A DNA stretch of 64,000 bases from Exiguobacterium sp. s122 (GCF_018618475.1 NZ_JACSMD010000002.1:1-64000), one strand, 5' to 3'; positions 17,375-26,099 are shown, numbered from the stretch's first letter. A program made the numbers and translations. Notes: generated by a model not told the origin, from the sequence alone.

Positions 17375-17485
17375 AATTATTCAGGGGGAGTTCTTCGATG
17401 GCGGAAAACAGGTCGATCGAAGCATAGTTTTTGTACGACAAGGGAATGAACGGATTAGGTTGATTGTTCAAGGAGGAATGGTAGA

Positions 17486-17938
17486 ATGAAACGTTTGAAA
17501 TGGGCACTTCCGATTGCAGCATCACTCTTTTTGATGACCGGGTGCGGATCGTCTGATGAAGTCACGAACCAACCGAGTGACGCACCGGTTGAGGACGAGG
17601 CGAATACAGAGAACAATTCGATGTATACGTTTGAAAAGTTTGAACTTGAGGTCGACTATACGGACGTCGACGACGCCATCAAAGTCGACTATGAGGCAGA
17701 GAACGACTCGACCGAGGCTTCTTATGAACGAAAAGAAGATGACCAAAATTTGCGTGGGGACGAGGCGATGCAAGAACTCGATCCGGTCTTCGGCCAATTA
17801 AACTTCGACCAGGACACACCGGATGAGGACGTGTTGAATCAAATCAAAGCCGCGTTCAACATCGCGGACGATGCTAAAAAAATCGAAGTAGACGTCACGT
17901 TCACGGACGGAACCGACAAAGAATATAAGCAGGAATAA
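17486..17938 (+). CDS. YusW-like lipoprotein
   Basis: A secreted, lipid-anchored protein of 150 residues. A lipobox (LFLMTGCGSS) ends the signal peptide at about residue 20, followed by an acidic linker. The rest resembles the YusW-like domain, with a F-x-L-x-V-x-Y strand near residue 53, a GDEAMQELDPVFGQL helix and a terminal VDVTFTDGTDKEYKQ strand. The function of the family is not known. The ATG is preceded by AGGAGG. It stands alone, divergent from argC. Confidence 0.8.
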   Translation: MKRLKWALPIAASLFLMTGCGSSDEVTNQPSDAPVEDEANTENNSMYTFEKFELEVDYTDVDDAIKVDYEAENDSTEASYERKEDDQNLRGDEAMQELDPVFGQLNFDQDTPDEDVLNQIKAAFNIADDAKKIEVDVTFTDGTDKEYKQE

Positions 17939-17942
17939 CAAA

Positions 17943-17967
17943 TGGCCAAGCGGATTCCGCTTGGCCA
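17943..17967. terminator. Hairpin between lipoprotein and YtxH-like gene
   Basis: An 11-bp stem TGGCCAAGCGG/CCGCTTGGCCA with a three-base loop, placed between convergent genes. T runs on both sides are poor, so it may be a weak terminator or an mRNA 3' stabiliser. Confidence 0.6.
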
Positions 17968-17973
17968 TACGCA

Positions 17974-18291
17974 TTAGATTTGATTTTTATGACGAGCCTC
18001 TTGAAGGGCGTCCACTAAATCTTTGACGTCTTCCACGAGGTTTTGGATTGTGTCTTGGTTCTCTTCATAGAGCGCCTTCAAATCCATGACACGGTCTTTC
18101 AAGCTCCCTTTCGGTGATGCTTGGAGGCCGACCGAATGTGCTTGTGTCGATGTGTCCGACGTCTTAAGGCGTGACTTTAACCCTTTCAGCTGACGTACTT
18201 GTTGCTCGCGAGTCTCGCGATGGAGAAGTGACGCACCTGCTCCGATGATGGCACCAGCGGCCAAACCCATCCAAAAGTAGTTCTTGTTCAT
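17974..18291 (-). CDS. YtxH-like small membrane protein
   Basis: A 105-residue protein with one N-terminal glycine-rich membrane segment (YFWMGLAAGAIIGAGASLL) and a charged, helical, probably coiled-coil remainder (LKDRVMDLKALYEENQ). This matches the layout of YtxH/GvpP-like proteins, often stress-induced, of unknown role. The ATG follows AGGGGAGG. Placement in the family rests on architecture only. Confidence 0.7.
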   Translation of the reverse strand: MNKNYFWMGLAAGAIIGAGASLLHRETREQQVRQLKGLKSRLKTSDTSTQAHSVGLQASPKGSLKDRVMDLKALYEENQDTIQNLVEDVKDLVDALQEARHKNQI

Positions 18292-18325
18292 TAAAAATCC
18301 TCCCCTAACGTGACGTTATCTTTTA

Positions 18326-18799
18326 TTATAGGTTATCCGCTTCCGTGACGACATAGTGTTTTATAATTGGGCCTGCCCCTTTTTGTTCAACGGCATCTTT
18401 GAGCCATTCTTGGAACAAGACATAGTCCGTCGAATCCCGAAACTTGTTGCCGGCTTCGGCGAACTGGATGAGCACGATGCCATGGTTGTCGTCCGGGTCG
18501 ACACCGAGACGGAACGCCGTGAAGCCATCATGCCCGGCGCCAAGACGCGATTTTTCGGTCAACAGGCGATGGAAGAGGAGTGAGCGCGCATTCGAATCCA
18601 CGGGGATGTTCGCATAGAGAATATTCCCTTTGGATGCGAATTGTCCTTCCGCTTCTTCGATTTGAAACGTCTTTCCGCTTTGAAACGGAGACTTGTTCCC
18701 TTCAGCGAGTAAAATCGTCTCATTGCCGCTCGCGACGAGCACGTCCGGATGTTCCCGGAACCGCTCGGCGACACTGCCGGAGGCGAACGTCATATACAA
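18326..18799 (-). CDS. HmoB/TRAP-like dimeric alpha-beta barrel protein
   Basis: A protein of about 157 residues. Its two-part layout matches the family of B. subtilis HmoB (a haem-degrading monooxygenase) and staphylococcal TRAP: an N-terminal YMTFASGS strand region, then an ABM-like second half beginning LLFHRLLTEKSRLG with FTAFRLGVD and VLFQEWLKDA. Whether it degrades haem cannot be told from sequence alone. The start is uncertain: GTGAGGAGC serves as the ribosome binding site, making the TTG at 18799 more likely than the GTG at 18817. It directly follows the pterin dehydratase gene. Confidence 0.65.
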   Translation of the reverse strand: MYMTFASGSVAERFREHPDVLVASGNETILLAEGNKSPFQSGKTFQIEEAEGQFASKGNILYANIPVDSNARSLLFHRLLTEKSRLGAGHDGFTAFRLGVDPDDNHGIVLIQFAEAGNKFRDSTDYVLFQEWLKDAVEQKGAGPIIKHYVVTEADNL

Positions 18800-18800
18800 G

Positions 18801-19076
18801 TTAGACAAGCTCCTCACACCCTTTCGCGAGCATGATGTCTTTCTCCGTAATGCCGCCTTCGTCGTGCGTCGATACGGTGAGCGTGACGTTACGGTACTCG
18901 ATTAAGATGTTCGGATGGTGATCGAGCGACTCGGCCAAATCGGCGACGAGGTGCACGAATTGAATCGCCTCCGGAAACGTGTCGAGACGATATGTCTTTT
19001 GCAGTTCCCCATCCACGACGTCCCAACCGTTCAAGCGCGATAATTGTTCCGATAGTTCTGTAGATGACAACAACAT
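18801..19076 (-). CDS. 4a-hydroxytetrahydrobiopterin dehydratase (PCD/DCoH family)
   Basis: A small protein of 91 residues with the family signature SLDHHPNILIEYRNVTLTVSTHDEGGIT. The paired histidines in the DHHP motif and the later TH form the dehydratase site. The usual role is recycling pterin cofactor, but here, with no aromatic hydroxylase nearby, the physiological substrate is uncertain. It may be co-transcribed with the HmoB-like gene, whose start lies at or just within its end. Confidence 0.88.
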   Translation of the reverse strand: MLLSSTELSEQLSRLNGWDVVDGELQKTYRLDTFPEAIQFVHLVADLAESLDHHPNILIEYRNVTLTVSTHDEGGITEKDIMLAKGCEELV

Positions 19077-19215
19077 CGGTTCATTCCCCTTTCGCTAACA
19101 GTTCTACTTACACTTACTACCCGAGACAGATGAAAAATAATCTTTTTCGCTTCATGCAAAATGATTTAGAATAAGAAGGATAGCCAACTAATCTGTACTT
19201 GAGAGGAGACCTCCT

Positions 19216-19749
19216 ATGCGCGCATTAATCGTGATTGACTATACGTTCGATTTTATCGCAGATACAGGTCGTTTGACTTGTGGGAAACCTGGGCAAGAGA
19301 TTGAAGACCGAATCGTCCAGTTGATTGAAACGTTTTCGAAAGAAGATTATGTCGTCATCGCGAACGATGTGCACGACGCCGGTGACACGTATCATCCGGA
19401 AACGACACTCTTCCCACCCCATAACATTCGTGGGACAGAAGGACGCGATTTATACGGTGCTGTCAAAACGGCTGCCGAACAGGCTGACCATTGGATTGAC
19501 AAGACACGGTATAGCGCCTTCGCCGGGACCGACCTCGACCTTCGGCTTCGGGAACGCGGTATTACGGAAATTCATCTAGTCGGGGTGTGTACAGACATTT
19601 GCGTCTTGCATACCGCGGTAGACGCGTATAACCTCGGCTACAAGATGGTCATCCACGCAGATGCGGTACAAAGCTTTAACCCGATCGGCCATGAATGGGC
19701 GCTCGAACATTTTGTCACAACGCTCGGAGCTACCGTTACCGGGAAGTGA
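19216..19749 (+). CDS. pncA: Nicotinamidase (isochorismatase fold)
   Basis: Hydrolyses nicotinamide to nicotinate in NAD salvage. The N-terminal catalytic Asp is in ALIVIDYTFDF, the metal ligands lie in ANDVHDAGDTYHPE, and the catalytic Cys is in LVGVCTDICVLHTA. Length is 177 residues. It closely resembles the B. subtilis YueJ pattern. The ATG follows GAGAGGAG. pncB begins 24 bases downstream, so the pair makes nicotinate mononucleotide from nicotinamide. Confidence 0.93.
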   Translation: MRALIVIDYTFDFIADTGRLTCGKPGQEIEDRIVQLIETFSKEDYVVIANDVHDAGDTYHPETTLFPPHNIRGTEGRDLYGAVKTAAEQADHWIDKTRYSAFAGTDLDLRLRERGITEIHLVGVCTDICVLHTAVDAYNLGYKMVIHADAVQSFNPIGHEWALEHFVTTLGATVTGK

Positions 19750-19773
19750 CATGAAATCAGAAAGGAACTGACT

Positions 19774-21219
19774 ATGTTACATCGGAATTTAGCGCTTCAC
19801 ACAGACCTTTACCTCCCACGTTGGATGTACATTTACTGGAAACAAGGACGACATAACGAAAAAGTCGTCTTCGATTTATATTATCGTTCGAACCCGTTCA
19901 GTGGCGGCTACGTCGTCTTCGCCGGGTTACAAAACATCGTCCATTACTTAGAGAACGTCTCGTTCACCGAGGAAGACATCGCCTATTTGAAAGAGCAGCT
20001 CGACTTTGAGGATGCGTTCGCGGACGTGTTACGCAACTTCAAATTCACTGGTTCACTCTATAGCGTACGCGAAGGCGAGATTATCTTCCCGAACGAACAG
20101 GTCGTCCGCATCGAATCGACCATCTTTGAAGCGAAGCTGTTCCAGACGGCGTTTTTGAATATCGCCAACCACGAATCACTCATCGCGACGAAATATGCGC
20201 GCATTCGCCAAGCGGCACCGAACGAGACATTGCTCGAAGGCGGAGCTCGCCGCGCGCAAGGAGTCGACGCCGCCTATTACGGCACACGCGCCGCCTATAT
20301 TGCTGGATTTGACGTGACGAGTCTCGTCTCAGCCGGACGTGATTTCGATGTCCCGACGGGCGGGACGATGGAGCACGCAGATATCCAATTCCATGACGAC
20401 GAATTGACGGCGTTCCGCTCGTTCGCTGAGATGTATCCGGATAACACGAGCCTGTTGATCGACACGTATGACACGCTCAAGTCAGGCCTCCCGAACGCGA
20501 TCACCGTCGCAAAAGAACTCGAGGCAAACGGGTACCGCTTGAAATCGGTCCGTCTCGACTCGGGGGACTTGGCTTACTTGTCGAAACGGGCCCGGAAAGC
20601 CCTCAACGAAGCGGGTCTCGACTATGTCAAAATCGTCGTGTCCGGAGATCTTGACGAATACGTCATCCAAGACTTGCGGATGCAAGGAGCCGAGGCTGAC
20701 ACGTTCCTCGTCGGGACGCGCGGCATCACGGCCTACGAGCAACCTGCTCTCGGCATGGTATATAAACTCGTCGCCCGCGAGGATGAATTTGGCAACTTGA
20801 AACCGGTCATTAAAGTATCTTCCTCGAAAGTGAAGACGACGACACCGCACAAGAAAGAACTGTATCGCATCATCGACAACGACACGAAAAAGTTCAAAGG
20901 TGACTACATCGCCTTATCGGATGAGCCGGTCGAGTCATATTCCGAAATCGAACTCATCGATGTGCGCGATCCAGCGTTTAAGATCAAGACGCGCAACTTC
21001 AGCGTCAAGCGTTTGCTCGTCCCCATCTTTTTAGAGGGTGAGCGTGTTTATACGCTTCCGAGCGCGAAAGAGATTCGTGACTACCACCGTGAGCAGATGA
21101 ACGGCTTATGGGAAGAGTATAAACGTCTCCGTCTACCGGAAGTGTACTCTGTGACGTTCAGCCAACCGCTGTGGGACTTGAAGCTCGAGATGATTCGCCA
21201 AACCCGAATCCCGAAATAA
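19774..21219 (+). CDS. pncB: Nicotinate phosphoribosyltransferase
   Basis: Converts nicotinate and PRPP to nicotinate mononucleotide, coupled to ATP hydrolysis. Length is 481 residues. Family motifs include the substrate-site segment LEGGARRAQGVDAAYYGTRA, SVRLDSGDLAYLSKRARKAL and VGTRGITAYEQPALG. The C-terminal extension is like that of YueK. It forms an operon with pncA and is followed by a strong terminator. Confidence 0.94.
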   Translation: MLHRNLALHTDLYLPRWMYIYWKQGRHNEKVVFDLYYRSNPFSGGYVVFAGLQNIVHYLENVSFTEEDIAYLKEQLDFEDAFADVLRNFKFTGSLYSVREGEIIFPNEQVVRIESTIFEAKLFQTAFLNIANHESLIATKYARIRQAAPNETLLEGGARRAQGVDAAYYGTRAAYIAGFDVTSLVSAGRDFDVPTGGTMEHADIQFHDDELTAFRSFAEMYPDNTSLLIDTYDTLKSGLPNAITVAKELEANGYRLKSVRLDSGDLAYLSKRARKALNEAGLDYVKIVVSGDLDEYVIQDLRMQGAEADTFLVGTRGITAYEQPALGMVYKLVAREDEFGNLKPVIKVSSSKVKTTTPHKKELYRIIDNDTKKFKGDYIALSDEPVESYSEIELIDVRDPAFKIKTRNFSVKRLLVPIFLEGERVYTLPSAKEIRDYHREQMNGLWEEYKRLRLPEVYSVTFSQPLWDLKLEMIRQTRIPK

Positions 21220-21255
21220 AAATGAGGCTGTGGGAATCCCACAGCCTCATTTTTC
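21217..21255. terminator. Bidirectional terminator after pncB
   Basis: A long perfect stem AAAATGAGGCTGTGGG / CCCACAGCCTCATTTT with a minimal loop. The A and T runs work for both convergent genes. Confidence 0.93.
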
Positions 21256-21556
21256 ATGCGGTCGTCATCTCATGCGCATGGTGTTGATCTTCTTTTCTCC
21301 GAAAGTAAAGCGCCACAGAAAGAGAAATCAAGATTAAGACGAAATAGACAGTCCGTTGCCAAAATGTCGCCTCGGTGTCCCCTTGGAACAAGGCGATGAT
21401 ATAGTCACTTCCACTCATCAAGAAAAGTCCCGACAGTAAGAGGAAGATGCGATAACCAGCCCGACTCCGTTGTTGTTTTACCTTGAAGAAAAGGACACCA
21501 TAATAGACGATGGCCAGTATCACGAAATATCCGATAATCCCTACAATCCAACTCAT
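21254..21556 (-). CDS. Small membrane protein of unknown function
   Basis: A 100-residue protein with three predicted membrane helices (starting SWIVGIIGYFVILAIVYYG, then YRIFLLLSGLFLMSG and VYFVLILISLSVALYF) and a short cytoplasmic tail rich in His, Asp and Glu. The ATG at 21556 follows AAAGGAGGAGG; the open frame extends upstream without a ribosome binding site. I do not recognise a family. Confidence 0.75.
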   Translation of the reverse strand: MSWIVGIIGYFVILAIVYYGVLFFKVKQQRSRAGYRIFLLLSGLFLMSGSDYIIALFQGDTEATFWQRTVYFVLILISLSVALYFRRKEDQHHAHEMTTA

Positions 21557-21670
21557 TCTGATGCCTCCTCCTTTACTCGCGAACCTTGTTGCTCCCACGT
21601 TATCGTAACACATCTTCACAATCAGACTATGTTAAGATGTTCTAAAGAAACCGTGGAAGGGATTGATTCG

Positions 21671-22144
21671 ATGAAAACGTTTCGCCTCGTCCAAGTCCGA
21701 CTCGTCCAAGACGAGTACGGCAACGAGTTGAACCTCCCAATCGAACTTGTCGACGGGTTGATCATCTCGAAAGAACACGACAACGAATGGTTACTCGAGA
21801 TGCTCGTACCGACCGAGTTCGCCGTCACACTCCATCATTATTTAAACAAACGGATGTTACTTCTTGCCGAGGCGATCATTACGTCTCCTAGCAACCGCCC
21901 CGCAGCCATCGCGCTCACATTCACGAGCGAACGCTCACTCTCGAACCACCACACGTTCGTCGCGGAAGGTCTGATGTTGTTGCCGAAACACGACCCGACG
22001 AAGCAAGTACTCGACTCCCTCATTGCCGACGGGGTAACCGGCAGCGAGTTAAAGCCTTCCTTCTTTGAAAAACAAGTTGAACATCAGCAAACATTTAGCC
22101 GCTCCGCCTTCACCCAGCTCGTCAAGACAGGGTCGTTCGAATAA
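21671..22144 (+). CDS. YwpF-like protein
   Basis: A soluble protein of 157 residues. The N terminus (MKTFRLVQVRLVQDE, then IELVDGLIISKEHDNEWLLEM) is like that of YwpF in Bacillus, a family of unknown function. The ATG is preceded by GGAAGGG at slightly long spacing. Convergent with the DUF456 gene, divergent from the small membrane protein. Confidence 0.68.
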   Translation: MKTFRLVQVRLVQDEYGNELNLPIELVDGLIISKEHDNEWLLEMLVPTEFAVTLHHYLNKRMLLLAEAIITSPSNRPAAIALTFTSERSLSNHHTFVAEGLMLLPKHDPTKQVLDSLIADGVTGSELKPSFFEKQVEHQQTFSRSAFTQLVKTGSFE

Positions 22145-22219
22145 TCGGACGGTCCTGTTTTTCTTTCCCCGTTTTTTTAAGATCCGCAACCAAAAAAGAC
22201 GAAGAAGTTGCCTTCGCCT

Positions 22220-22696
22220 TCAAATATAGATGAAAAACAGGATGACCATCATCGTCATGCCGACGACTTTTAAAAGCGTGCTCCCTAAAAAGGCGAGTAC
22301 GGTCCCGACACCGATACTCCAAGCTTCCCGTGTTGACTTACCAAGCGTGAGCTCGGCCAAGAACGCAAAGATGAACGGGAAAATTAAAACACCGACGAGC
22401 GGAAAGATGAACGGACCGGCAATGAGCCCAATCGTCGCCCCCCATTTCGCCCGCTCGGAACCGCCCCGTTTATCGACCGTTGCCCGCGTGACGATATAAT
22501 CGACGGCGAACAAGAAGACGAGAAAGACGATTTGCCATAGCCAAAACGTCCACGTGAGCGGCTCAAACGAGAAGCCGAAGCCGTAAATCAAGAATCCAAT
22601 GAATAAGAACAACACGCTCGGGATGACCGGGTAAATCAGCCCAATGAACGCGACGACAAATGATGCGATGATGAATATCCAGAGCAATGTCGACAT
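22220..22696 (-). CDS. DUF456-family membrane protein
   Basis: A 158-residue protein with four or five hydrophobic helices. The glycine-rich segment KWGATIGLIAGPFIFPLVGVLIFPFIFAFLAELTLG is characteristic of DUF456 (YqgC-like) proteins, whose function is unknown. It lies 10 bases after the histidine phosphatase gene and is likely in the same transcript. A weak hairpin with a T run (22192-22218) may end the unit. Confidence 0.82.
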   Translation of the reverse strand: MSTLLWIFIIASFVVAFIGLIYPVIPSVLFLFIGFLIYGFGFSFEPLTWTFWLWQIVFLVFLFAVDYIVTRATVDKRGGSERAKWGATIGLIAGPFIFPLVGVLIFPFIFAFLAELTLGKSTREAWSIGVGTVLAFLGSTLLKVVGMTMMVILFFIYI

Positions 22697-22706
22697 GTGC
22701 CTCTCC

Positions 22707-23306
22707 TCACTTCATAACGATTTCGTTTGTGATGTGGTCGGCCACGTTCACCGCTTTGACGATGAAGCGTCCGTCCTGGTGTTCGATATAGTTCGAGCAG
22801 GCGTTACGCATCGCATGACGGAACGTATACGTCTCATCGATCGCCGATAACGCCGCCTTGATCGCATGGGAATGGCAGACGACGATGACGCGCTTTCCTT
22901 CGTATGTCTTCACGAGATGCTCCATCCCTTCGCGCACCCGGGCGCGCATCTCATCTTCTGATTCGAGTCCTGGGACACGGGTCTGGTCATCGGCTTGCAC
23001 CGCTTCATAGATGCCCGGGACCGGCTGCCCCGACGCCGCTCCGAATTCGCGCTCGATGAACCGCGCGTCCATGACGATGTTTGCCGGGTCAATGCCACAC
23101 GCCTCGGCGATATAGCGAGCTGTATCGACGGCGCGCGCTAACGGACTTGCGACGATGACGTCCCATGTTTCTTGACTTAAAAAGGCCGCGCTCTCTTCGG
23201 CTTGACGATGTCCGAGCGCGTTGAGCGGGATATCTTCCCGTCCTTGAATGATTTCATTAAAATTCCAATCGGTCTGACCATGTCGGACCAAACAAAGCTC
23301 TGTCAC
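22707..23306 (-). CDS. Histidine phosphatase family protein (phosphoglycerate-mutase-like)
   Basis: A 199-residue protein with the RHG motif at the N terminus (CLVRHGQTDWN), the proton-donor region RFIEREFGAASG, and the second catalytic histidine in VIVVCHSHAIKAAL. The fold suggests a phosphatase rather than a glycolytic mutase; the substrate is unknown. The GTG start at 23306 follows AAGGAGTGA; upstream in-frame codons lack a binding site. Confidence 0.88.
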   Translation of the reverse strand: MTELCLVRHGQTDWNFNEIIQGREDIPLNALGHRQAEESAAFLSQETWDVIVASPLARAVDTARYIAEACGIDPANIVMDARFIEREFGAASGQPVPGIYEAVQADDQTRVPGLESEDEMRARVREGMEHLVKTYEGKRVIVVCHSHAIKAALSAIDETYTFRHAMRNACSNYIEHQDGRFIVKAVNVADHITNEIVMK

Positions 23307-23373
23307 GCTAGTCACTCCTTTTTGTTCTCTAAAACCTTTTCCCATGGTAACATCTTTTCAGAAAAGCGCAACG

Positions 23374-24309
23374 TCATGTGAGGGCGTCGTCAATGAACCG
23401 ATCGATGCGGCTCATCAGTTTTTCTTCTTTGATCGGGTTGTCGGATTGGAGAAAGCTTGCTAAGGAGTGTGTGCCATTTGGAAATGAGATGAGTTGGACG
23501 TTTGCACCGACTTCGCTCGCATGTTCAACGAAGTGAAGCGCTTGTCCGAATGGAACAATCGGGTCCTTCTTACCGTGTAGCAGTAAAATCGGTGGGGCGT
23601 CATCGTATAAATGCGTCACCGGGGAACATTTCACCATCAATTCACGCCATTCTTCTCGGCTACCTTCATAAAACTTGAGATGGGCAAGCCATGTCTGAAC
23701 GAATTTGAACAATAAGAAATTCGTCGGCGGATAAAGCGCGATGACCCCTTTAACCGGCGGGACGTCTGCCCCGAGTTCACCGATGAACTGTTTCTCCCGA
23801 TCAAGCGCCGTCGCAAGCATCAATGCAGCTCCGGCCGAGTCGCCCCAGACGATCAGCTTGTCGACATCGAGATTGAGCAAATCACCATGTTGCTTCAAAT
23901 AGCTGAGTGCATCCGAGACGTCGACGATGTTGTCCGGGAAGTACACTCCGTCTTCAAACAGCCGATAATCAATACTGACGACCGCGAAGCCTTTCGCCAA
24001 AAAGTGATCGAGCAACGGATGGAACAACGTCACCATCCCGCGGTTACCTCGAACGAACGCCCCGCCGTGCGCGTAGACGGCGACGGGAAACGGGCCATCT
24101 CCCGTCGGGTAATACACATCAAATTGGAGCGGGTGGTCATCGATGATTTTGTACGTGTGCGTTCGTCGTTTGCGAGTCGAGTGCTGAACCGGAAGTTCAG
24201 GCTCTTGCCAGCGCACGAGGGAACCGTACTGATTCCATACCGTGGCACCGGCCGCAGTAGCCGCCGCGAGAGCGGCTCCGCCGACGAACCAGGCGGTCTC
24301 CTTTCTCAT
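23374..24309 (-). CDS. Alpha/beta-hydrolase (esterase/lipase, BD-FAE-like)
   Basis: An esterase of about 311 residues with a hydrophobic N-terminal segment (WFVGGAALAAATAAGATVW), so it is either secreted or membrane-tethered. The oxyanion-hole motif is YAHGGAFVRG, the nucleophile is in VWGDSAGAALML, and the acid and base are in HGKKDPIVP and PNGTHSLASF. The second of two ATGs (24309) has the better distance from GAGGAG. Substrate unknown. It is divergent from the zinc-binding protein gene. Confidence 0.87.
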   Translation of the reverse strand: MRKETAWFVGGAALAAATAAGATVWNQYGSLVRWQEPELPVQHSTRKRRTHTYKIIDDHPLQFDVYYPTGDGPFPVAVYAHGGAFVRGNRGMVTLFHPLLDHFLAKGFAVVSIDYRLFEDGVYFPDNIVDVSDALSYLKQHGDLLNLDVDKLIVWGDSAGAALMLATALDREKQFIGELGADVPPVKGVIALYPPTNFLLFKFVQTWLAHLKFYEGSREEWRELMVKCSPVTHLYDDAPPILLLHGKKDPIVPFGQALHFVEHASEVGANVQLISFPNGTHSLASFLQSDNPIKEEKLMSRIDRFIDDALT

Positions 24310-24381
24310 ATACATCCACTCCTCGTTCTTTTTTTAATCATATTCCCTTTTTATCAAAATTCCATCCATCGGAAGTTGGAC

Positions 24382-24445
24382 TTGACGTGCGCGAACCTGC
24401 CGCCTATAATATAAGGCGCAATCACAGAACGTAACCGTTACGGTT
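24382..24445 (+). promoter_or_regulatory. SigA promoter and Zur-type operator of the zinc-binding lipoprotein gene
   Basis: TTGACG (24382-24387) and TATAAT (24405-24410) are exactly 17 bases apart. Downstream at 24427-24445 lies GAACGTAAC-C-GTTACGGTT, a 9-1-9 inverted repeat resembling the Bacillus Zur box (TCGTAAT-N-ATTACGA core). Zinc-dependent repression is inferred from this match and the encoded product. Confidence 0.7.
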
Positions 24446-24481
24446 TAATGTTTTTCAGAGAGAGGACAGGTGGAGAAACCC

Positions 24482-25567
24482 ATGAATAAAAAGTTACTTA
24501 GTGTCGCCGCTGCCGGGACACTGTTTTTAGGCGGATGTGCCAACAATGGAGACAGCAACGCATCGGAGGAGACGAGCGATCAATTGACCGTTTACGCATC
24601 GACGTTCGCCTTGAAGTCGATCGCAGAAGAAATCGGTGGCGACCGTGTCCGCGTCGAGATGGTCATCCCGCCCGGTGCTGATCCGCACACATACGAGCCG
24701 ACTTCACGTCAAATGACACAAATCGCAGAAGCAGATCTGTTCTTAACGGTCGGGCACGACCTCGAGCCTTACGTCGAGTCGATGGAGAACAGCCTCGCGA
24801 ACGAAAATGTCACGTTCGTCAAAACGGCCGAAAACGTCACGTTACTCGATGCCGACAAGACGGTCCATGTTCACGGTGCTGATGACCACGGCCATGAAGA
24901 AGACGCACATGGGCACGAAGAAGATGCACACGCTCATGAAGAGGACGAGCATGGGCACGAAGAAGATGCACATGCTCATGAAGAGGACGAGCACGGGCAC
25001 GAAGAAGATGCACATGCTCATGAAGAGGACGAGCACGGGCATAGCCACGGTCAATACGACCCGCACGTCTGGCTCGATCCGATGAACGCCGTCTCGATGG
25101 CAGAAGCGGTCGAGGCCTCATTCGCCGACCAGGCACCTGACTACAAAGACGAGTTTGCCGACCGGTTGAGCGCTTTTAAAGAAGAAGCAGAGACACTCGA
25201 CGCCGAGCTCCAGGCAGCGGTCGACGCCGGCTCGAAGCAACAGCTTCTCGTCACACATGCGGCATACGGCTACCTCGCAGAACGTTACGGTTTCGAACAG
25301 CTCCCAATCGCCGGATTGACTCCGTCTGAAGAGCCGTCTCAACAAGCGTTGAAACGTGTCATCGAAGAAGCGCGTGCCCACGACTTGACGCACATCGCAT
25401 TTGAAGACACGGTGACACCGAAAGTCGCGGAAGTCGTGAAAAACGAGATTGGCGCCGAAGCGGTGACCATCTACAACTTAGAGTCTGTCACGAAAGAGCA
25501 GCTGGAACAAAGCTATTTCGACTTGATGCGTGAAAACGTCAAAGCGCTCGAAATCGCACTGAAATAA
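24482..25567 (+). CDS. znuA: Zinc ABC-transporter substrate-binding lipoprotein (ZnuA/AdcA-type)
   Basis: A cluster A-I metal-binding lipoprotein of 361 residues. The lipobox is FLGGCANN near residue 19. Metal ligands are expected in PPGADPHTYEPT, DPHVWLDPMNA, VTHAAYGYLAERYG and IAFEDTVTPK. Between the first and second ligand motifs is a His/Glu/Asp-rich loop (about residues 132-190) that includes three near-identical 14-residue repeats. Such loops are typical of zinc rather than manganese binders. No permease or ATPase gene is adjacent, so it must work with a transporter encoded elsewhere. The start ATG follows GGTGGAG. Confidence 0.9.
   Translation: MNKKLLSVAAAGTLFLGGCANNGDSNASEETSDQLTVYASTFALKSIAEEIGGDRVRVEMVIPPGADPHTYEPTSRQMTQIAEADLFLTVGHDLEPYVESMENSLANENVTFVKTAENVTLLDADKTVHVHGADDHGHEEDAHGHEEDAHAHEEDEHGHEEDAHAHEEDEHGHEEDAHAHEEDEHGHSHGQYDPHVWLDPMNAVSMAEAVEASFADQAPDYKDEFADRLSAFKEEAETLDAELQAAVDAGSKQQLLVTHAAYGYLAERYGFEQLPIAGLTPSEEPSQQALKRVIEEARAHDLTHIAFEDTVTPKVAEVVKNEIGAEAVTIYNLESVTKEQLEQSYFDLMRENVKALEIALK
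24917..25042 (+). repeat. Three 42-bp in-frame tandem repeats in znuA
   Basis: Three successive 42-base units (24917-24958, 24959-25000, 25001-25042) differ at only a few third positions and encode EEDAHAHEEDEHGH-type units. A shorter related stretch (24891-24916) precedes them. Confidence 0.92.
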
Positions 25568-25572
25568 CGGAG

Positions 25573-25608
25573 AAGAACGCTCGATGCCTTAGGCACCGAG
25601 CGTTCTTT
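25573..25608 (+). terminator. Terminator after znuA
   Basis: An 11-bp outer stem AAGAACGCTCG/CGAGCGTTCTT extended by an inner GCC/GGC pairing, ending in TTT. It overlaps the stop codon of the convergent gene. Confidence 0.82.
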
Positions 25609-26056
25609 ATATTTCTGGCTGACGATCGAGTTGTTTCAAACGAAGCAACAAGACGCCCGTCACGTACAGTGTCACAGTTGTGATCGTCGCCCCGATCACC
25701 ATCTTCCACCAAACGTCATAGAGCGCTAACGTGTAGAGTGCCAATAGACTCGCGAGAAAAATTCCGCTGACGAGACCGATGATTTTGACGAGCGAGGCAC
25801 GCGGATGTCGATCATGTAGAAACATGGAACTAGTGATGATGGCGAACACCAAGTTGATATAAAAGAGCGCGTACATAGCCGTAAGTAACCAAGTATGGAA
25901 TTGAACGAACCCATGCACGGTAACGAAGCTTAAAATAAATACGATCAATGTGACCAGATTCAAGCGACCGAGCCATTTCTGTCCCGTTCGATAAGCGAAG
26001 ATTGGACTAATCAATGAAAAAAAGAACGCTGTCGTCAAGAAGAAGTCACCCATCAT
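25607..26056 (-). CDS. Multi-pass membrane protein of unknown function
   Basis: A 149-residue protein made of four to five hydrophobic helices, with a short basic C terminus (LRLKQLDRQPEI). I see no catalytic or binding motif and do not recognise a family. The start is an ATG pair at 26056/26053 with a weak GGTG upstream, so the exact start is unsure. Confidence 0.7.
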   Translation of the reverse strand: MMGDFFLTTAFFFSLISPIFAYRTGQKWLGRLNLVTLIVFILSFVTVHGFVQFHTWLLTAMYALFYINLVFAIITSSMFLHDRHPRASLVKIIGLVSGIFLASLLALYTLALYDVWWKMVIGATITTVTLYVTGVLLLRLKQLDRQPEI

Positions 26057-26099
26057 GAATCACCATCCATTTTTTCAATATCATACCATCTCACTCGTC

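Noticed and set aside
17401-17440. SigB promoter before the YusW-like lipoprotein (GTTTTT and GGGAAT)
   Set aside because: The spacer would be only nine bases; SigB needs 12-14.
24891-25050. Regular short repeats resembling a CRISPR array
   Set aside because: The repeats are contiguous, in frame, have no spacers and encode the His-rich loop of the zinc-binding protein.
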